Assembly (NCBI GenBank): GCA_031550605.1
Contig: JAVBOK010000041.1
Location: 1-64,000 of the forward strand
Source: FLUQ01 sp031550605
GTDB lineage: Bacteria; Desulfobacterota; Desulfovibrionia; Desulfovibrionales; Desulfovibrionaceae
Direction: 5' to 3'
Length of the DNA: 64,000 bases
Numbering within the stretch: the stretch's first letter is position 1; each line of letters begins with the position of its first letter. The notes under the pieces were generated by a model, which saw only the letters and a program-made list of their open reading frames with translations, was not told the origin of the DNA and searched no databases. The translations under genes and the position numbers were made by a program. Below, in pieces: positions 26,141-35,471 of the stretch.

Positions 26141-28069
26141 CTACCGAATGCCGTACCGGGCCAGCTTGTGGTACAGGGTGGAACGATTGATGCCCAGGGC
26201 TTCCGCCGTTCTTCCCCTGTGCCCCTTGTGCTCCCTCAGGACGAGGGCGATTTTTTCCCGTTCGTTGAGGGCGTCTTCCGAAGCCTCGCGGGAATCGCAC
26301 TCCGGAGCGGACGCATCAAGCGAGGTCCACTCCATGTGCGGACTGACAAAGGGCGCGATGTCGCCCTGTTCGGCAAAATTTTTTCTGAGATGGAGCGCAT
26401 AGCGTTCCATGACGTTTTGCAGTTCGCGCACGTTGCCCGGCCATGGGTGCGCTTCCAGGCGGCGCATGCTTTCCGGGGACAGGGCAGCCTCGAAGTCGCG
26501 CCCTTTGAGGCTGTGGCGCAAAAAATACCGGGCGAGGTAGAGCACGTCGCCCTGCCGTTGCCGCAGGGGCGGAATGAACAGCGGCAGCATGCTGAGCCGG
26601 TAATACAGATCCTTCCGGAATTTTCCCCGCTCCACAAGAGCCCACAGGTTTCTGTTCGTGGCCGCGACAATCCGGAAATCCACGGGAATGACCCTGCTGC
26701 CCCCAAGCCGGATGACCTTTCGCTCCTGCAGTACGCGAAGCAGGCGCAATTGGGCCTGTTTGTTCATTTCCGAAATTTCGTCCAGAAAAATACTTCCGGT
26801 GTGCGCCAGTTCGAACATGCCCGGCTTGCCCTTGCGCATGGCGCCGGTGAACGCGCCCTCTTCATGGCCGAACAATTCCGATTCCAGCAAAGAGGAGGGG
26901 ATGGCCGCGCAGTTGATGGCCACGAACGGGCCGTGGCGCCTGGAACTGGACGCGTGGATGGCCTGGGCGAAAAGCTCCTTGCCGGTTCCCGTCTCTCCGG
27001 CGAGCAAAACCGCCCCGTCGCTTTCCGCGAATTCGCGGCCTCTGCTTCTGGCTTCCCCTATCTGGGGCGAAATGCCGAGGATGGAGTTAAAATTGTATGT
27101 CGCACCGAATCCCTGCGAATGAAGATTCTTGCGCGTATTTGCGGCAAGTTCCGTCACGGTTTCCGCCGGCTGAAAGGAGATGACCGCGCCCTGCGCGGCG
27201 CTGGCGACCACGATCGAGGTCGCGTCGAGAACCAGCGGCGTCCGCGCGGTCCCCAGGAAAAGGCCCTGCCGCGACTCCCCGCTGTTCAGGCAGACCGAAA
27301 CATCCAGGCCGGGCAGTACGTCATGCGCCGGGGTGCCCTGCTCGATGTGCTCCAGCCCCAGGATGGTGTGCGCGGCGGGATTGGCCAGTTCAACGCGCCC
27401 CTGGCCGTCAAGGACGATAATGCCGCTGTATGACGACTCCACGATGATCCGGAAATACTCGGCTTTGATTTTTTCGAGCCCCCGCGCGTAGGATACCTGC
27501 TTGGCCTCCAGCAGGGCGGTGCGCAGGGCCAGCGGCCCGCTGTCGATAATCACCGCGTGGAAATTCCGTTCGCTGGCGTACCGCGAAACGACCGTGCCGC
27601 CGACGATGACATCCCATTTGTCGGCGATAACCCGGTCCACCATCTGGCGCAGATACGTTTCGTCCGGAATCAGCGGATAAATCCGCAGGTCGACGCCCAG
27701 AAACTGGGTGAAGGACTCCATGTCCCGCTGTTCGCTGGTGTGCATGCAAAAGGCAACCCGGGGCCGCTCCCGGCCTGTGACCCGGCGGGCGTCGTGCATG
27801 GCCTGGGCCACATCTTCCACGGCGACGGGGATGGTCACATTGGGTATGGCCAGGTTTTCCTCAATCATCACCGAAGTGCTGCGGCGGGATATGACAACCT
27901 GCGCACCCTGCTCCTCGAGACGCCGGGCCTCTTCCATGCCTTCCCAGTTGACCCCCATGCGAAACGCCACCTCGTCGCCAAGGCCCAGCTCAAGGGCCAC
28001 CTGCTCCGCCCGCTGTAAAATTTCCACCGTAGGCGCGATGAATCCGATGGGCTTTCCGGGTCCGGCCAT
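26141..28069 (-). CDS. PrpR-type sigma-54 activator
   Basis: A 642-residue enhancer-binding protein built as PrpR N-terminal sensor (about 5-190), PAS (about 200-300, SGIIVLDGQGRVELANPA), AAA+ with Walker A GETGTGKE, GAFTGA near 403 and Walker B SIFLDEI, and a C-terminal Fis-type HTH (HRGRTAEALGINRSTLYHKL). The ATG at 28069 follows AGGAGG; the frame open to 28138 overlaps the operator region. It is divergent from the pcaIJF operon, which has a -24/-12 promoter and a perfect dyad in the shared gap, so it is the probable activator of that operon. Confidence 0.92.
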   Translation of the reverse strand: MAGPGKPIGFIAPTVEILQRAEQVALELGLGDEVAFRMGVNWEGMEEARRLEEQGAQVVISRRSTSVMIEENLAIPNVTIPVAVEDVAQAMHDARRVTGRERPRVAFCMHTSEQRDMESFTQFLGVDLRIYPLIPDETYLRQMVDRVIADKWDVIVGGTVVSRYASERNFHAVIIDSGPLALRTALLEAKQVSYARGLEKIKAEYFRIIVESSYSGIIVLDGQGRVELANPAAHTILGLEHIEQGTPAHDVLPGLDVSVCLNSGESRQGLFLGTARTPLVLDATSIVVASAAQGAVISFQPAETVTELAANTRKNLHSQGFGATYNFNSILGISPQIGEARSRGREFAESDGAVLLAGETGTGKELFAQAIHASSSRRHGPFVAINCAAIPSSLLESELFGHEEGAFTGAMRKGKPGMFELAHTGSIFLDEISEMNKQAQLRLLRVLQERKVIRLGGSRVIPVDFRIVAATNRNLWALVERGKFRKDLYYRLSMLPLFIPPLRQRQGDVLYLARYFLRHSLKGRDFEAALSPESMRRLEAHPWPGNVRELQNVMERYALHLRKNFAEQGDIAPFVSPHMEWTSLDASAPECDSREASEDALNEREKIALVLREHKGHRGRTAEALGINRSTLYHKLARYGIR

Positions 28070-28120
28070 ACCTGCCTCCTGATTTTTCCGATGCGCGGTC
28101 CGCCGGACAGTACGGGAATA

Positions 28121-28142
28121 GACAATGTCGCGCAACATTGTC
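28121..28142. promoter_or_regulatory. Perfect operator dyad upstream of pcaIJF
   Basis: GACAATGT and ACATTGTC are perfect inverted arms with a 6-bp spacer. A weaker related copy (AATGT, 8 bp, ACATT) follows at about 28180-28197. The dyad is centred about 90 bp above the sigma-54 promoter, the normal place for an enhancer site. Confidence 0.7.
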
Positions 28143-28209
28143 GCATCAATAGCGCATCATTTTTTACAAAGAGAAGACATAACAATGTGAAAAGAAACAT
28201 TTTTTGCGA

Positions 28210-28226
28210 CTGGAACGGCTTTTGCT
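28210..28226 (+). promoter_or_regulatory. Sigma-54 promoter of pcaIJF operon
   Basis: CTGGAACGGCTTTTGCT matches YTGGCAYRNNNNTTGCW with a single change in the -24 part (A for C). GG and GC are 12 apart. Transcription should start near 28237, about 50 bp before the first ATG. Confidence 0.8.
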
Positions 28227-28285
28227 CACCGAAGCCGGCGCCACGGTTGCAAGACGACATGGGCACAACATCATTCGGAGGTGGT

Positions 28286-28951
28286 ATGACAAAGAAAATC
28301 TGCGCTTCGCCGGAAGCGGCTTTGGCGGACATACACGACGGTGCCTCGATCATGATCGGCGGTTTCGGCATTTCGGGGATACCCGTGGAGCTCATTGACG
28401 CGCTCATCGCGCAGAAGGCGAAAAATCTGACCATCATCAACAACCCCGCGGGCAACGGCGATATCGGCGTGGCCGCGCTGCTGAAGGCCAGAAGAGTGCG
28501 CAAGGTCATCTGCTCCTTTCCCCGCCAGAAAGATTCCTGGCATTTCGACGAGCAATACCGGAAGGGCGAGATCGAACTTGAACTGGTGCCCCAGGGCAAC
28601 CTTGCCGAGCGCATCCGCGCTGCCGGGGCCGGCATCGGCGCCTTTTTCACCCCCACAGGGTACGGAACCGAACTGGCCGAAGGCAAGGAAACCCGCGAGA
28701 TCGACGGCAAACACTACGTGCTCGAATACCCCATCAGGGCGGATTTCAGCCTGATCAAGGCCAAGGCGGCCGATACCATGGGCAATCTGGTCTACAACAA
28801 GGGCGGCCGGAATTTCGCCCCGATCATGGCTGCCGCCGCGAAATGCACCGTCGTGCAGGTTTCTTCCATTGTGGAACCCGGCGACATTGATCCGGAACAC
28901 GTTATCACCCCGTGCCTGTACGTGCAGCGTATCGTGCATGTCCCCGCCTGA
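28286..28951 (+). CDS. pcaI: 3-oxoacid CoA-transferase subunit A (PcaI type)
   Basis: A 221-residue alpha subunit of a family I CoA-transferase, closest by eye to PcaI of 3-oxoadipate:succinyl-CoA transferase (GGFGISGIPVELIDALI, FSFPRQ-like CSFPRQKDS, GNLAERIRAAGAGIGAFF). With subunit B it moves CoA from succinyl-CoA to a 3-oxoacid. GGAGG lies five bases before the ATG at 28286; the ORF upstream to 28091 covers the promoter and is ignored. First gene of the sigma-54 operon. Confidence 0.9.
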   Translation: MTKKICASPEAALADIHDGASIMIGGFGISGIPVELIDALIAQKAKNLTIINNPAGNGDIGVAALLKARRVRKVICSFPRQKDSWHFDEQYRKGEIELELVPQGNLAERIRAAGAGIGAFFTPTGYGTELAEGKETREIDGKHYVLEYPIRADFSLIKAKAADTMGNLVYNKGGRNFAPIMAAAAKCTVVQVSSIVEPGDIDPEHVITPCLYVQRIVHVPA

Positions 28952-28965
28952 ACTGGAGGAAAGCA

Positions 28966-29616
28966 GTGAGCACTGAAATTATCCGCACCACGCGAGACGA
29001 GATGGCTCAAAAGGTCGCCCGGTCCATTCCGCCGGGATCCTTTGTCAATCTCGGCATAGGGCTTCCCACCACGGTGGCCAATCATCTTCCAGACGACTAC
29101 GGCATCATGCTGCATTCCGAAAACGGCATTCTCGGCATGGGGCCAGCCCCGGCCCCCGGCGAGGAAGATCCCGACCTGATCAACGCGGGCAAGCAACCGG
29201 TGACCATCAAACCCGGCGGGTCTTATTGCCACCATGCGGACTCTTTCGCCATGATGCGCGGCGGGCACCTTGATTACTGCGTACTTGGCGCGTTTCAGGT
29301 TTCCGCCGCCGGCGACCTTGCCAACTGGCGCACCGCCGAACCCGATGCCATCCCCGCCGTGGGCGGAGCCATGGACCTCGCCATCGGCGCCAAAAACGTG
29401 TTCATCATGATGGATTTGCTGACCAGGGACGGCGAAAGCAAAATCGTCGAAAAATGCACCTATCCCCTGACCGGCGTCAAATGCGTGAAACGCGTGTTCA
29501 CCGACTACGCGACCTTTGAAATCACGGACGCCGGCCTTGTGGTCCTCGACATGGTTGCCGGGCTGACCCTTGAGAAACTGGCGCAAATGACCGGGCTGCC
29601 CTTGCGCGCCGCCTGA
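28966..29616 (+). CDS. pcaJ: 3-oxoacid CoA-transferase subunit B (PcaJ type)
   Basis: A 216-residue beta subunit. The catalytic glutamate lies in HSENGILGMG, and the GAFQVSAAGDLANW and GAMDLAIGAKNV motifs are typical. The start is the GTG at 28966, five bases after GGAGGA, rather than an upstream in-frame ATG inside pcaI. It is 14 bp below pcaI and surely forms the heterodimer with it. Confidence 0.9.
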   Translation: MSTEIIRTTRDEMAQKVARSIPPGSFVNLGIGLPTTVANHLPDDYGIMLHSENGILGMGPAPAPGEEDPDLINAGKQPVTIKPGGSYCHHADSFAMMRGGHLDYCVLGAFQVSAAGDLANWRTAEPDAIPAVGGAMDLAIGAKNVFIMMDLLTRDGESKIVEKCTYPLTGVKCVKRVFTDYATFEITDAGLVVLDMVAGLTLEKLAQMTGLPLRAA

Positions 29617-29643
29617 GCCTTTTTGAACCCCACAGGAGCAGTT

Positions 29644-30846
29644 ATGCAAGAAGCCTTTCTCTGCGACGCGATACGCACCCCCATCGGCCGCTATGCCGGG
29701 GCCCTCTCCCAGGTGCGGGGAGATGATCTGGCCGCCATTCCGATCAAGGCCCTGTTGGAGCGCAACCCCGGTTTGGACCCGAAGGCCGTTGACGATGTGG
29801 TCCTGGGCAGTTCCAACCAGGCGGGCGAAGACAACCGCAACGTCGCGCGCATGGCCGCTCTTCTGGCGGGTTTGCCGGAAACTGTTTCCGGTGTGACCGT
29901 GAACCGGCTGTGCGCCTCCGGCATGCAGGCGGTCGCGGACGCGGCGCGGCTTATAAAGAGCGGGGAAGCCGCCCTGGTCATCGCCGGCGGCATGGAAAGC
30001 ATGAGCCGCGCCCCCTTTGCCATGACCAAGTCGACCGCGCCTTTTTCCCGTGACGTGCAGATTTTCGACACCACCATCGGCTGGCGGTTCATCAATCCGC
30101 TGATGAAAAAAATGTACGGCGTGGATTCCATGCCGGAGACGGCCCAAAATGTGGCGGACGAATACGGCATCTCCCGCGGGGATCAGGACAAAATGGCGCT
30201 GGCCAGCCAGGAAAAGGCCGCCAGGGCCATCGCCGCTGGAATTTTGCATGAAGAAATCGTGCCGGTGGCCGTGCCGCAGAAAAAAGGCGACCCCGTCATC
30301 GTGGACAGGGATGAGCATCCCCGGGGAACCACACTGGAAGCGCTGGGCAAGCTGAAGCCCATCACCCGCCCCGACGGCAGCGTCACCGCGGGCAACTCCT
30401 CCGGGGTCAACGACGCGGCCTGCGCTCTTTTGGTTGCGAACGAAGCCGCCGTCAGGCAATACGGCCTGACCCCGAAGGCCCGCATCCTGGGCGCGGCATC
30501 CGCCGGGGTGGCGCCTCGCGTGATGGGCCTCGGGCCTGTGCCGTCCACGCAAAAGCTCCTCGCCCGGCTGGGCATGACCCTTTCCGCTTTTGACGTGATC
30601 GAGCTGAACGAGGCTTTTGCGGCCCAGGGGATTGCGGTTTTGCGCCTTCTTGGGCTGCAGGACGACGATCCGCGGGTCAACCCCAACGGCGGGGCCATCG
30701 CCCTGGGACACCCGCCCGGCATGAGCGGCGCGCGACTGGTGGGCACCGCCATGTACCAGCTGCAGCGCATTCGGGGAAAATACGCCCTGTGCACCATGTG
30801 CATCGGCGTGGGGCAGGGGCTGAGCATGGCTTTGGAACGGGTATAG
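29644..30846 (+). CDS. pcaF: 3-oxoadipyl-CoA/acetyl-CoA thiolase (PcaF type)
   Basis: A 400-residue thiolase that cleaves a 3-oxoacyl-CoA with CoA. Catalytic Cys is in NRLCASGMQ, the His in ALGHPPGMSGAR and the second Cys in MCIGVGQG. CDAIRTPIGRYAGAL and TIGWRFINPLMK match the PcaF branch, which makes succinyl-CoA and acetyl-CoA from 3-oxoadipyl-CoA. The usual GHPL/GHPI reads GHPP here. AGGAG precedes ATG 29644; the ORF start at 29623 is not used. The chain pcaI-pcaJ-pcaF is therefore a complete 3-oxoadipate-type lower pathway. Confidence 0.88.
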   Translation: MQEAFLCDAIRTPIGRYAGALSQVRGDDLAAIPIKALLERNPGLDPKAVDDVVLGSSNQAGEDNRNVARMAALLAGLPETVSGVTVNRLCASGMQAVADAARLIKSGEAALVIAGGMESMSRAPFAMTKSTAPFSRDVQIFDTTIGWRFINPLMKKMYGVDSMPETAQNVADEYGISRGDQDKMALASQEKAARAIAAGILHEEIVPVAVPQKKGDPVIVDRDEHPRGTTLEALGKLKPITRPDGSVTAGNSSGVNDAACALLVANEAAVRQYGLTPKARILGAASAGVAPRVMGLGPVPSTQKLLARLGMTLSAFDVIELNEAFAAQGIAVLRLLGLQDDDPRVNPNGGAIALGHPPGMSGARLVGTAMYQLQRIRGKYALCTMCIGVGQGLSMALERV

Positions 30847-30907
30847 GCGGACCCGCCGCACAGCGGCTGAAAGCACGACGGAACAGATTATGACCGCGAG
30901 GAGCATC

Positions 30908-32098
30908 ATGGCTGGAGCATTGGAAGGTCTGCGCGTCATCGACGCATCAACCGTCATCGCGGGTCCTTTCGCCGCGACATTGCTGGCTGATTTCGGCGCG
31001 GACGTCATCAAGCTGGAGATGCCGGCGACCGGCGACGCCGTACGCGCGATGGGCCCCCTTTTTGAAGGGAGCTCGCTCCGCTGGCCGACGTACGGCAGAA
31101 ACAAAAAAAGTCTGGCTCTCGACCTGCGCAAGGAGCGGGGCAAGGAAGTTTTTCTGAAACTCGTGGCAAAAAGCGACGTGATCATTGAAAACTTCCGGGT
31201 CGGCACTCTGGACAGGTGGGGGCTTTCCTACGAAACACTGCAACAGGCCAATCCAGACATCATTGTCGCGCGCATCACCGGCTACGGGCAAACCGGGCCC
31301 TATGCGCACCTTGCCGGTTTCGGCACGGCCTGCACAGCTTTTTCCGGGTATACCCACCTTTCAGGCCACCCTGAAATGCCGCCCGTGAGCCCGCCCTTTT
31401 CCCTCGCCGACTATATCGCGGGGTTGTACGCCGTTTTTGCCGTCATGATGTGCGTCTATCAACGCGACCGCAAGGGCGGCGGACAGGAAGCGGACATCAG
31501 CCTGTATGAAGGCATTTTCAGAATGCTGGAAAGCTTCATAGGCCAGTACAGCAAGCTCGGCATTGTGCCGGAGCGATCCCCCGGCATCAACGGGGCGGTC
31601 TGCCCCATGGGCACATGGCAGTCCGGGGACGGCAGATGGTTCGTGCTTGTCTGCGCCACCGACAAGACTTTCCACTACCTTGCGGAGGCCATGGGCAGAC
31701 CGGACATGATTACGGACCCCCGTTTCGCGGCCAACTCCCAGCGGTTGCAAAACAGTAAAGAAGTCGAAGGAATCGTTGTGGAATGGCTGCGCAGGCACAC
31801 CTGGGCGGAGATCAAGGAAGCCCTGGACAAGGCCGGTGTTCCCGTCAGCCCCATTTACAGCATTCAGGACTGCTTTGAGGATCCGCACTATCGGGAACGG
31901 GAAAACATTATCGAGGTTCTCCACCCCAAATTCGGCAAATACCATGTGCCGGGCATTACGCCGAAACTCTCCAGAACGCCGGGATCGATACAGTGGCTCG
32001 GACCTGATGTCGGAGAGCACAATACTGATGTGCTTACAGAATTGCTTGGAATGAATGATAGAGAAGTGGCATCGCTGCGAGAGAACGGCGTTCTGTAA
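30908..32098 (+). CDS. CaiB/BaiF-family (class III) CoA-transferase
   Basis: A 396-residue formyl-CoA transferase-type enzyme. The catalytic Asp lies in the SLADYIAG segment. N-terminal VIDASTVIAGPFAATLLADFGADVIK and the GRNKKSLALDLR strip are family hallmarks. It may activate the imported acid by moving CoA from a product thioester. GAGGAG sits four bases before ATG 30908, so the upstream ATG at 30890 is less likely. It is the fourth gene of the pca operon. Confidence 0.9.
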   Translation: MAGALEGLRVIDASTVIAGPFAATLLADFGADVIKLEMPATGDAVRAMGPLFEGSSLRWPTYGRNKKSLALDLRKERGKEVFLKLVAKSDVIIENFRVGTLDRWGLSYETLQQANPDIIVARITGYGQTGPYAHLAGFGTACTAFSGYTHLSGHPEMPPVSPPFSLADYIAGLYAVFAVMMCVYQRDRKGGGQEADISLYEGIFRMLESFIGQYSKLGIVPERSPGINGAVCPMGTWQSGDGRWFVLVCATDKTFHYLAEAMGRPDMITDPRFAANSQRLQNSKEVEGIVVEWLRRHTWAEIKEALDKAGVPVSPIYSIQDCFEDPHYRERENIIEVLHPKFGKYHVPGITPKLSRTPGSIQWLGPDVGEHNTDVLTELLGMNDREVASLRENGVL

Positions 32099-32337
32099 AA
32101 ATATTTACTTGTTTATATATTTGGCGTTAATAAATAGCCTGTACTATATGTTGCGTATGTATGCGGAACCCGGTAAACTTTCTTTGCATTCCCATTGCGG
32201 CCGGTCATGAACGAAAACAGACCGCATCGTGAAGGTTCCCGGATTTCATGCCGTCCGCGTATGCGCAGCCAATAGTGCGAAGTCGAATTTTTCACCCCTG
32301 TTGCACTATAACCCCCCTTGCCAAGGAGCAATAGACC

Positions 32338-33285
32338 ATGAAAAAGCTGTTGGGCCTCATCCTGTCGCTTGCTTTCGTCCTGACCGTCTCCACCGCGTGG
32401 GCCGCCACCAACTGGCCCGCCAAAGCCATCGAAGAGGTCAACCCCGCCAGCGCCGGAGGCGATACGGATATCATGGGCCGCCTGTTCAATCGCTATCTTG
32501 AAAAAGAACTCGGCAAATCCGTCATCACCATCAACATGCCGGGCGGCGGCGGCGCCGTTTCCGTCAACGAAGTGCATAATTCATCCCCCAACGGCTACAA
32601 GCTCCTCACCTACCATAACGGATTTCTCATCAACGGCATTTTCGGACTGACGAAAGTCCAGATCGAAGACCTTGAAATCGGGTCCGTCCCGGTGGGCAGC
32701 GCCCTGCAATGCTGGGTTGTTCGCAAGGACGCCCCCTACAACACCATCAGGGAGCTTGTCGAGTACGTCAGGTCCGGCAAAAAGGTGAACGCGTCCATCA
32801 CCACCGGCGCCTTCACCCACATGCAACTGCTGGCCCTTGAAAAAGCCGCCGGCGTCAAGTTCGAGACCGTGGACGGCGGCAACACGCCCGAAAAAATCGC
32901 GAACACTCTGGGCGGGCATATTGATGTCATGAGCTCGGCCTATACTCCTGTACGGGACTTCCTCACCACGGGCGCCCTGAAATGCATCGGCATCCTGAGC
33001 GACAAGCGCCACCCCGCCCTGCCCAACGTGCCCACCTTTCTGGAGCAGGGTTTTGACGTGCGGTTCCAGATGTTCTTTTTCCACGCCTTCCCCAAGGGCA
33101 CGCCCAGGGAAATCGTGCAGAAATACAGCAACGCCTCCCGCAATGTCTGCAAGAATCCGGAATTTATCAAAGAAGTTGAAAGCGTTTACGGAACGGTTCT
33201 GGATATGGGTTCCGAAGAAGGCACGGAGTACATGAAAAAAGTTCGCGCGCAGTATAGGGAACTGGCCAAGGGCATCTCGCTGTAA
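32338..33285 (+). CDS. tctC: TTT-family solute-binding protein (TctC)
   Basis: A 315-residue periplasmic binding protein of the tripartite tricarboxylate transporter family, with a signal peptide of about 22 residues (ending AWAAT). PGGGGAVSVNEV and a conserved TPEKIANTLGGHIDV segment are as in the family. It supplies TctA/TctB. The preceding 239-bp gap is unusual within the operon, and a separate promoter is possible. Confidence 0.9.
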   Translation: MKKLLGLILSLAFVLTVSTAWAATNWPAKAIEEVNPASAGGDTDIMGRLFNRYLEKELGKSVITINMPGGGGAVSVNEVHNSSPNGYKLLTYHNGFLINGIFGLTKVQIEDLEIGSVPVGSALQCWVVRKDAPYNTIRELVEYVRSGKKVNASITTGAFTHMQLLALEKAAGVKFETVDGGNTPEKIANTLGGHIDVMSSAYTPVRDFLTTGALKCIGILSDKRHPALPNVPTFLEQGFDVRFQMFFFHAFPKGTPREIVQKYSNASRNVCKNPEFIKEVESVYGTVLDMGSEEGTEYMKKVRAQYRELAKGISL

Positions 33286-33298
33286 ATTGATTTCGAAG

Positions 33299-33338
33299 CC
33301 GGCCGGAAGCCCGCAGGAAAAGTCTTCCGGCCGGTTTT
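33299..33338 (+). terminator. Hairpin with T-tract after tctC
   Basis: CCGGCCGGAAG (33299-33309) and CTTCCGGCCGG (33324-33334) are followed by four T. It lies between tctC and tctB and would make binding protein more abundant than the permease, as is common. Confidence 0.75.
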
Positions 33339-33389
33339 GCCCCACGGCGGGCCGAACCCGGCCAAAGGGCAAACCGGAGGAAAATACTC

Positions 33390-33866
33390 ATGCAACCCAT
33401 ACATCGATATAAAGAGTTGTTGTTCGGCGTCATCATGATCGGCCTGGCTGCCTTTTACCTCTATGAAACAAGCCAGATGGTGATCCTGATAAAAACCTCA
33501 TTCAACTCGCGGTATATTCCCACCATACTGGGCGTGCTGGTGCTCTTCCTCGGCACGGCGCAATGCATCCTGGCTTACGGCGCGCTCCGCAGGGGGGGCC
33601 GGGCGGAGGAAAAACGGCTGGTCGACTTCAGGGCCGTGCTGCTGCTGTGCGGGACGATCATCGCCTATGTCTTCGTCCTGAGGCCCGTTGGCTTTCTGAT
33701 TGCAACCACCGTCATGATGTTCTGCCAGATGATGCTCCTTTGCCCGGTGACCCAGAAAAAACGGCCCGCGCTTTTTGCCGCCGTCTCCCTGATATCATCA
33801 ACCTGCATTTATTACCTGTTCCGAAACGGCCTGGAACTGATGCTGCCCGAGGGAATCCTGGGCTGA
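33390..33866 (+). CDS. tctB: TTT-family small membrane subunit (TctB)
   Basis: A 158-residue four-helix TctB protein, poorly conserved in this family but with the expected order between tctC and tctA. Start follows GGAGG. Helices are at about 11-30, 45-64, 84-104 and 121-142. Confidence 0.85.
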   Translation: MQPIHRYKELLFGVIMIGLAAFYLYETSQMVILIKTSFNSRYIPTILGVLVLFLGTAQCILAYGALRRGGRAEEKRLVDFRAVLLLCGTIIAYVFVLRPVGFLIATTVMMFCQMMLLCPVTQKKRPALFAAVSLISSTCIYYLFRNGLELMLPEGILG

Positions 33867-33938
33867 TGGCCTGACGGCCGCAACTTCGCTGGCGCGGCGA
33901 CGGAGCGCGCAAGCAATACCTTTCCTCGGGAGACGCAT

Positions 33939-35471
33939 ATGGACCTTGTCATTGCCGGCTTTTCCTCGGTATGCACCGTGGAAGGCTTCGCCATCATGTT
34001 CGCCGGGGTTGTCGTGGGCATTATTTTCGGCGCCATGCCGGGCCTTTCGACAACAATGGCCGTGGCCCTGTTCCTTCCCCTGACTTACGGGCTGAACCCC
34101 ATCCTCGCTTTCGCCCTGTTCATGGGACTGTATATCGGCGCGTGCTCAGGCGGCCTTATCACCGCCGTTTTGCTGCGCATTCCCGGCACGCCCACCTCTG
34201 TCGCCACCTGCTGGGACGGATACCCGATGGCCGTCAAGGGCGAAGCCATGAAAGCCCTTGGCGCGGGCATTTCCTTTTCCTTCCTGGGCACCATCTTCAG
34301 CATAGCCGCGTTGATGAGCCTGGCCCCGCCGCTGGCGAAATTCGCCACGAAATTCGGCCCCATCGAGTACTTCGCCATCGCCCTTTTTTCACTGACCATG
34401 ATCGCGACGCTGAGCAGCGGCAATATTGTCAAAGGCGTGTTTTCCGGATCCCTCGGCTTTATCTTCGCCACCGTGGGCATAGGACCCGTTGACGCGGCCA
34501 TGCGCTTCACCTTCGGCAGCAGCCTGCTCTCGGGAGGATTCAACATTCTGCCGGTGCTGATCGGCCTGTTCGCCGTGTCCGAACTGCTGTCCATGGCGGA
34601 AACCGCCCGTTTCGGCAGCCATGTGGCCGTCCAGGCGCCGGACACCAGAAATGTCAAAGGGTTCGGGTATTCCCTGCGCGAATTCAAGGAGCAGTTGCCC
34701 AACTTTTTCCGCTCGGGATTGATCGGCCTGGGCATCGGCATTCTGCCCGGCGTCGGCGGCGGCACATCCAACATTCTCGCGTACACGGTGGCCAAGAATC
34801 AATCCAGGCACCCGGAAAAGTTCGGCACGGGCATTCTGGACGGCGTCGTGGCTCCGGAGACGGCCAACAACGCCGGGATCGGCGGAGCCATGATCCCCCT
34901 GCTCACCCTGGGCGTTCCCGGCGATTCGGTCACGGCCGTTCTGCTCGGCGCTTTCACCATGCACGGGCTCACCCCGGGGCCGCTGCTGTTCACCAACAAC
35001 GCCGTGCTGGTCTATTCCATCTTCGCCGCCATGATCATCTCCAGCTGCATCATGGTCGTCGTGGAATATTACGGGCTGCGTTTCCTGGTAAAAATGCTCG
35101 TTGTTCCCAAGCACATACTGATGCCGGTCATCTTCTCCCTGTGCGTTGTCGGCGCGTTCGGCATCAACAGCCGCATTTTCGACGTGGCCGCGATTATCCT
35201 CTTCGGGTTCATCGGCTATATGTTCATCGTGTTCAAGGTTCCCATGGCCCCCTTCATCCTTGGCTTCATCCTCGGTCCCATGGCCGAAATCAGTCTGCGG
35301 CGCGGCCTGCAGATATCCAGAGGAAGCCTGGAACCATTCTACACCAATCCGATTTCACTGCTTTTCCTTTGCGTAACGCTGCTCAGCATCTGCTTCGCCG
35401 TATGGCAGGAACTGCGCAACCATAAAAAGAGAAGCCAGCAGGAACTGGCCGAAGAGAAAGCCGCCGCATAG
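33939..35471 (+). CDS. tctA: TTT-family large permease (TctA)
   Basis: A 510-residue, about twelve-helix permease with the signature FGAMPGLSTTMAVALFLP and its second-half equivalent ILPGVGGGTSNILAYTVAK. It transports a di- or tricarboxylate with the TctC ligand. The context with PcaIJF suggests a C6 dicarboxylate, but this is inference. Confidence 0.92.
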   Translation: MDLVIAGFSSVCTVEGFAIMFAGVVVGIIFGAMPGLSTTMAVALFLPLTYGLNPILAFALFMGLYIGACSGGLITAVLLRIPGTPTSVATCWDGYPMAVKGEAMKALGAGISFSFLGTIFSIAALMSLAPPLAKFATKFGPIEYFAIALFSLTMIATLSSGNIVKGVFSGSLGFIFATVGIGPVDAAMRFTFGSSLLSGGFNILPVLIGLFAVSELLSMAETARFGSHVAVQAPDTRNVKGFGYSLREFKEQLPNFFRSGLIGLGIGILPGVGGGTSNILAYTVAKNQSRHPEKFGTGILDGVVAPETANNAGIGGAMIPLLTLGVPGDSVTAVLLGAFTMHGLTPGPLLFTNNAVLVYSIFAAMIISSCIMVVVEYYGLRFLVKMLVVPKHILMPVIFSLCVVGAFGINSRIFDVAAIILFGFIGYMFIVFKVPMAPFILGFILGPMAEISLRRGLQISRGSLEPFYTNPISLLFLCVTLLSICFAVWQELRNHKKRSQQELAEEKAAA

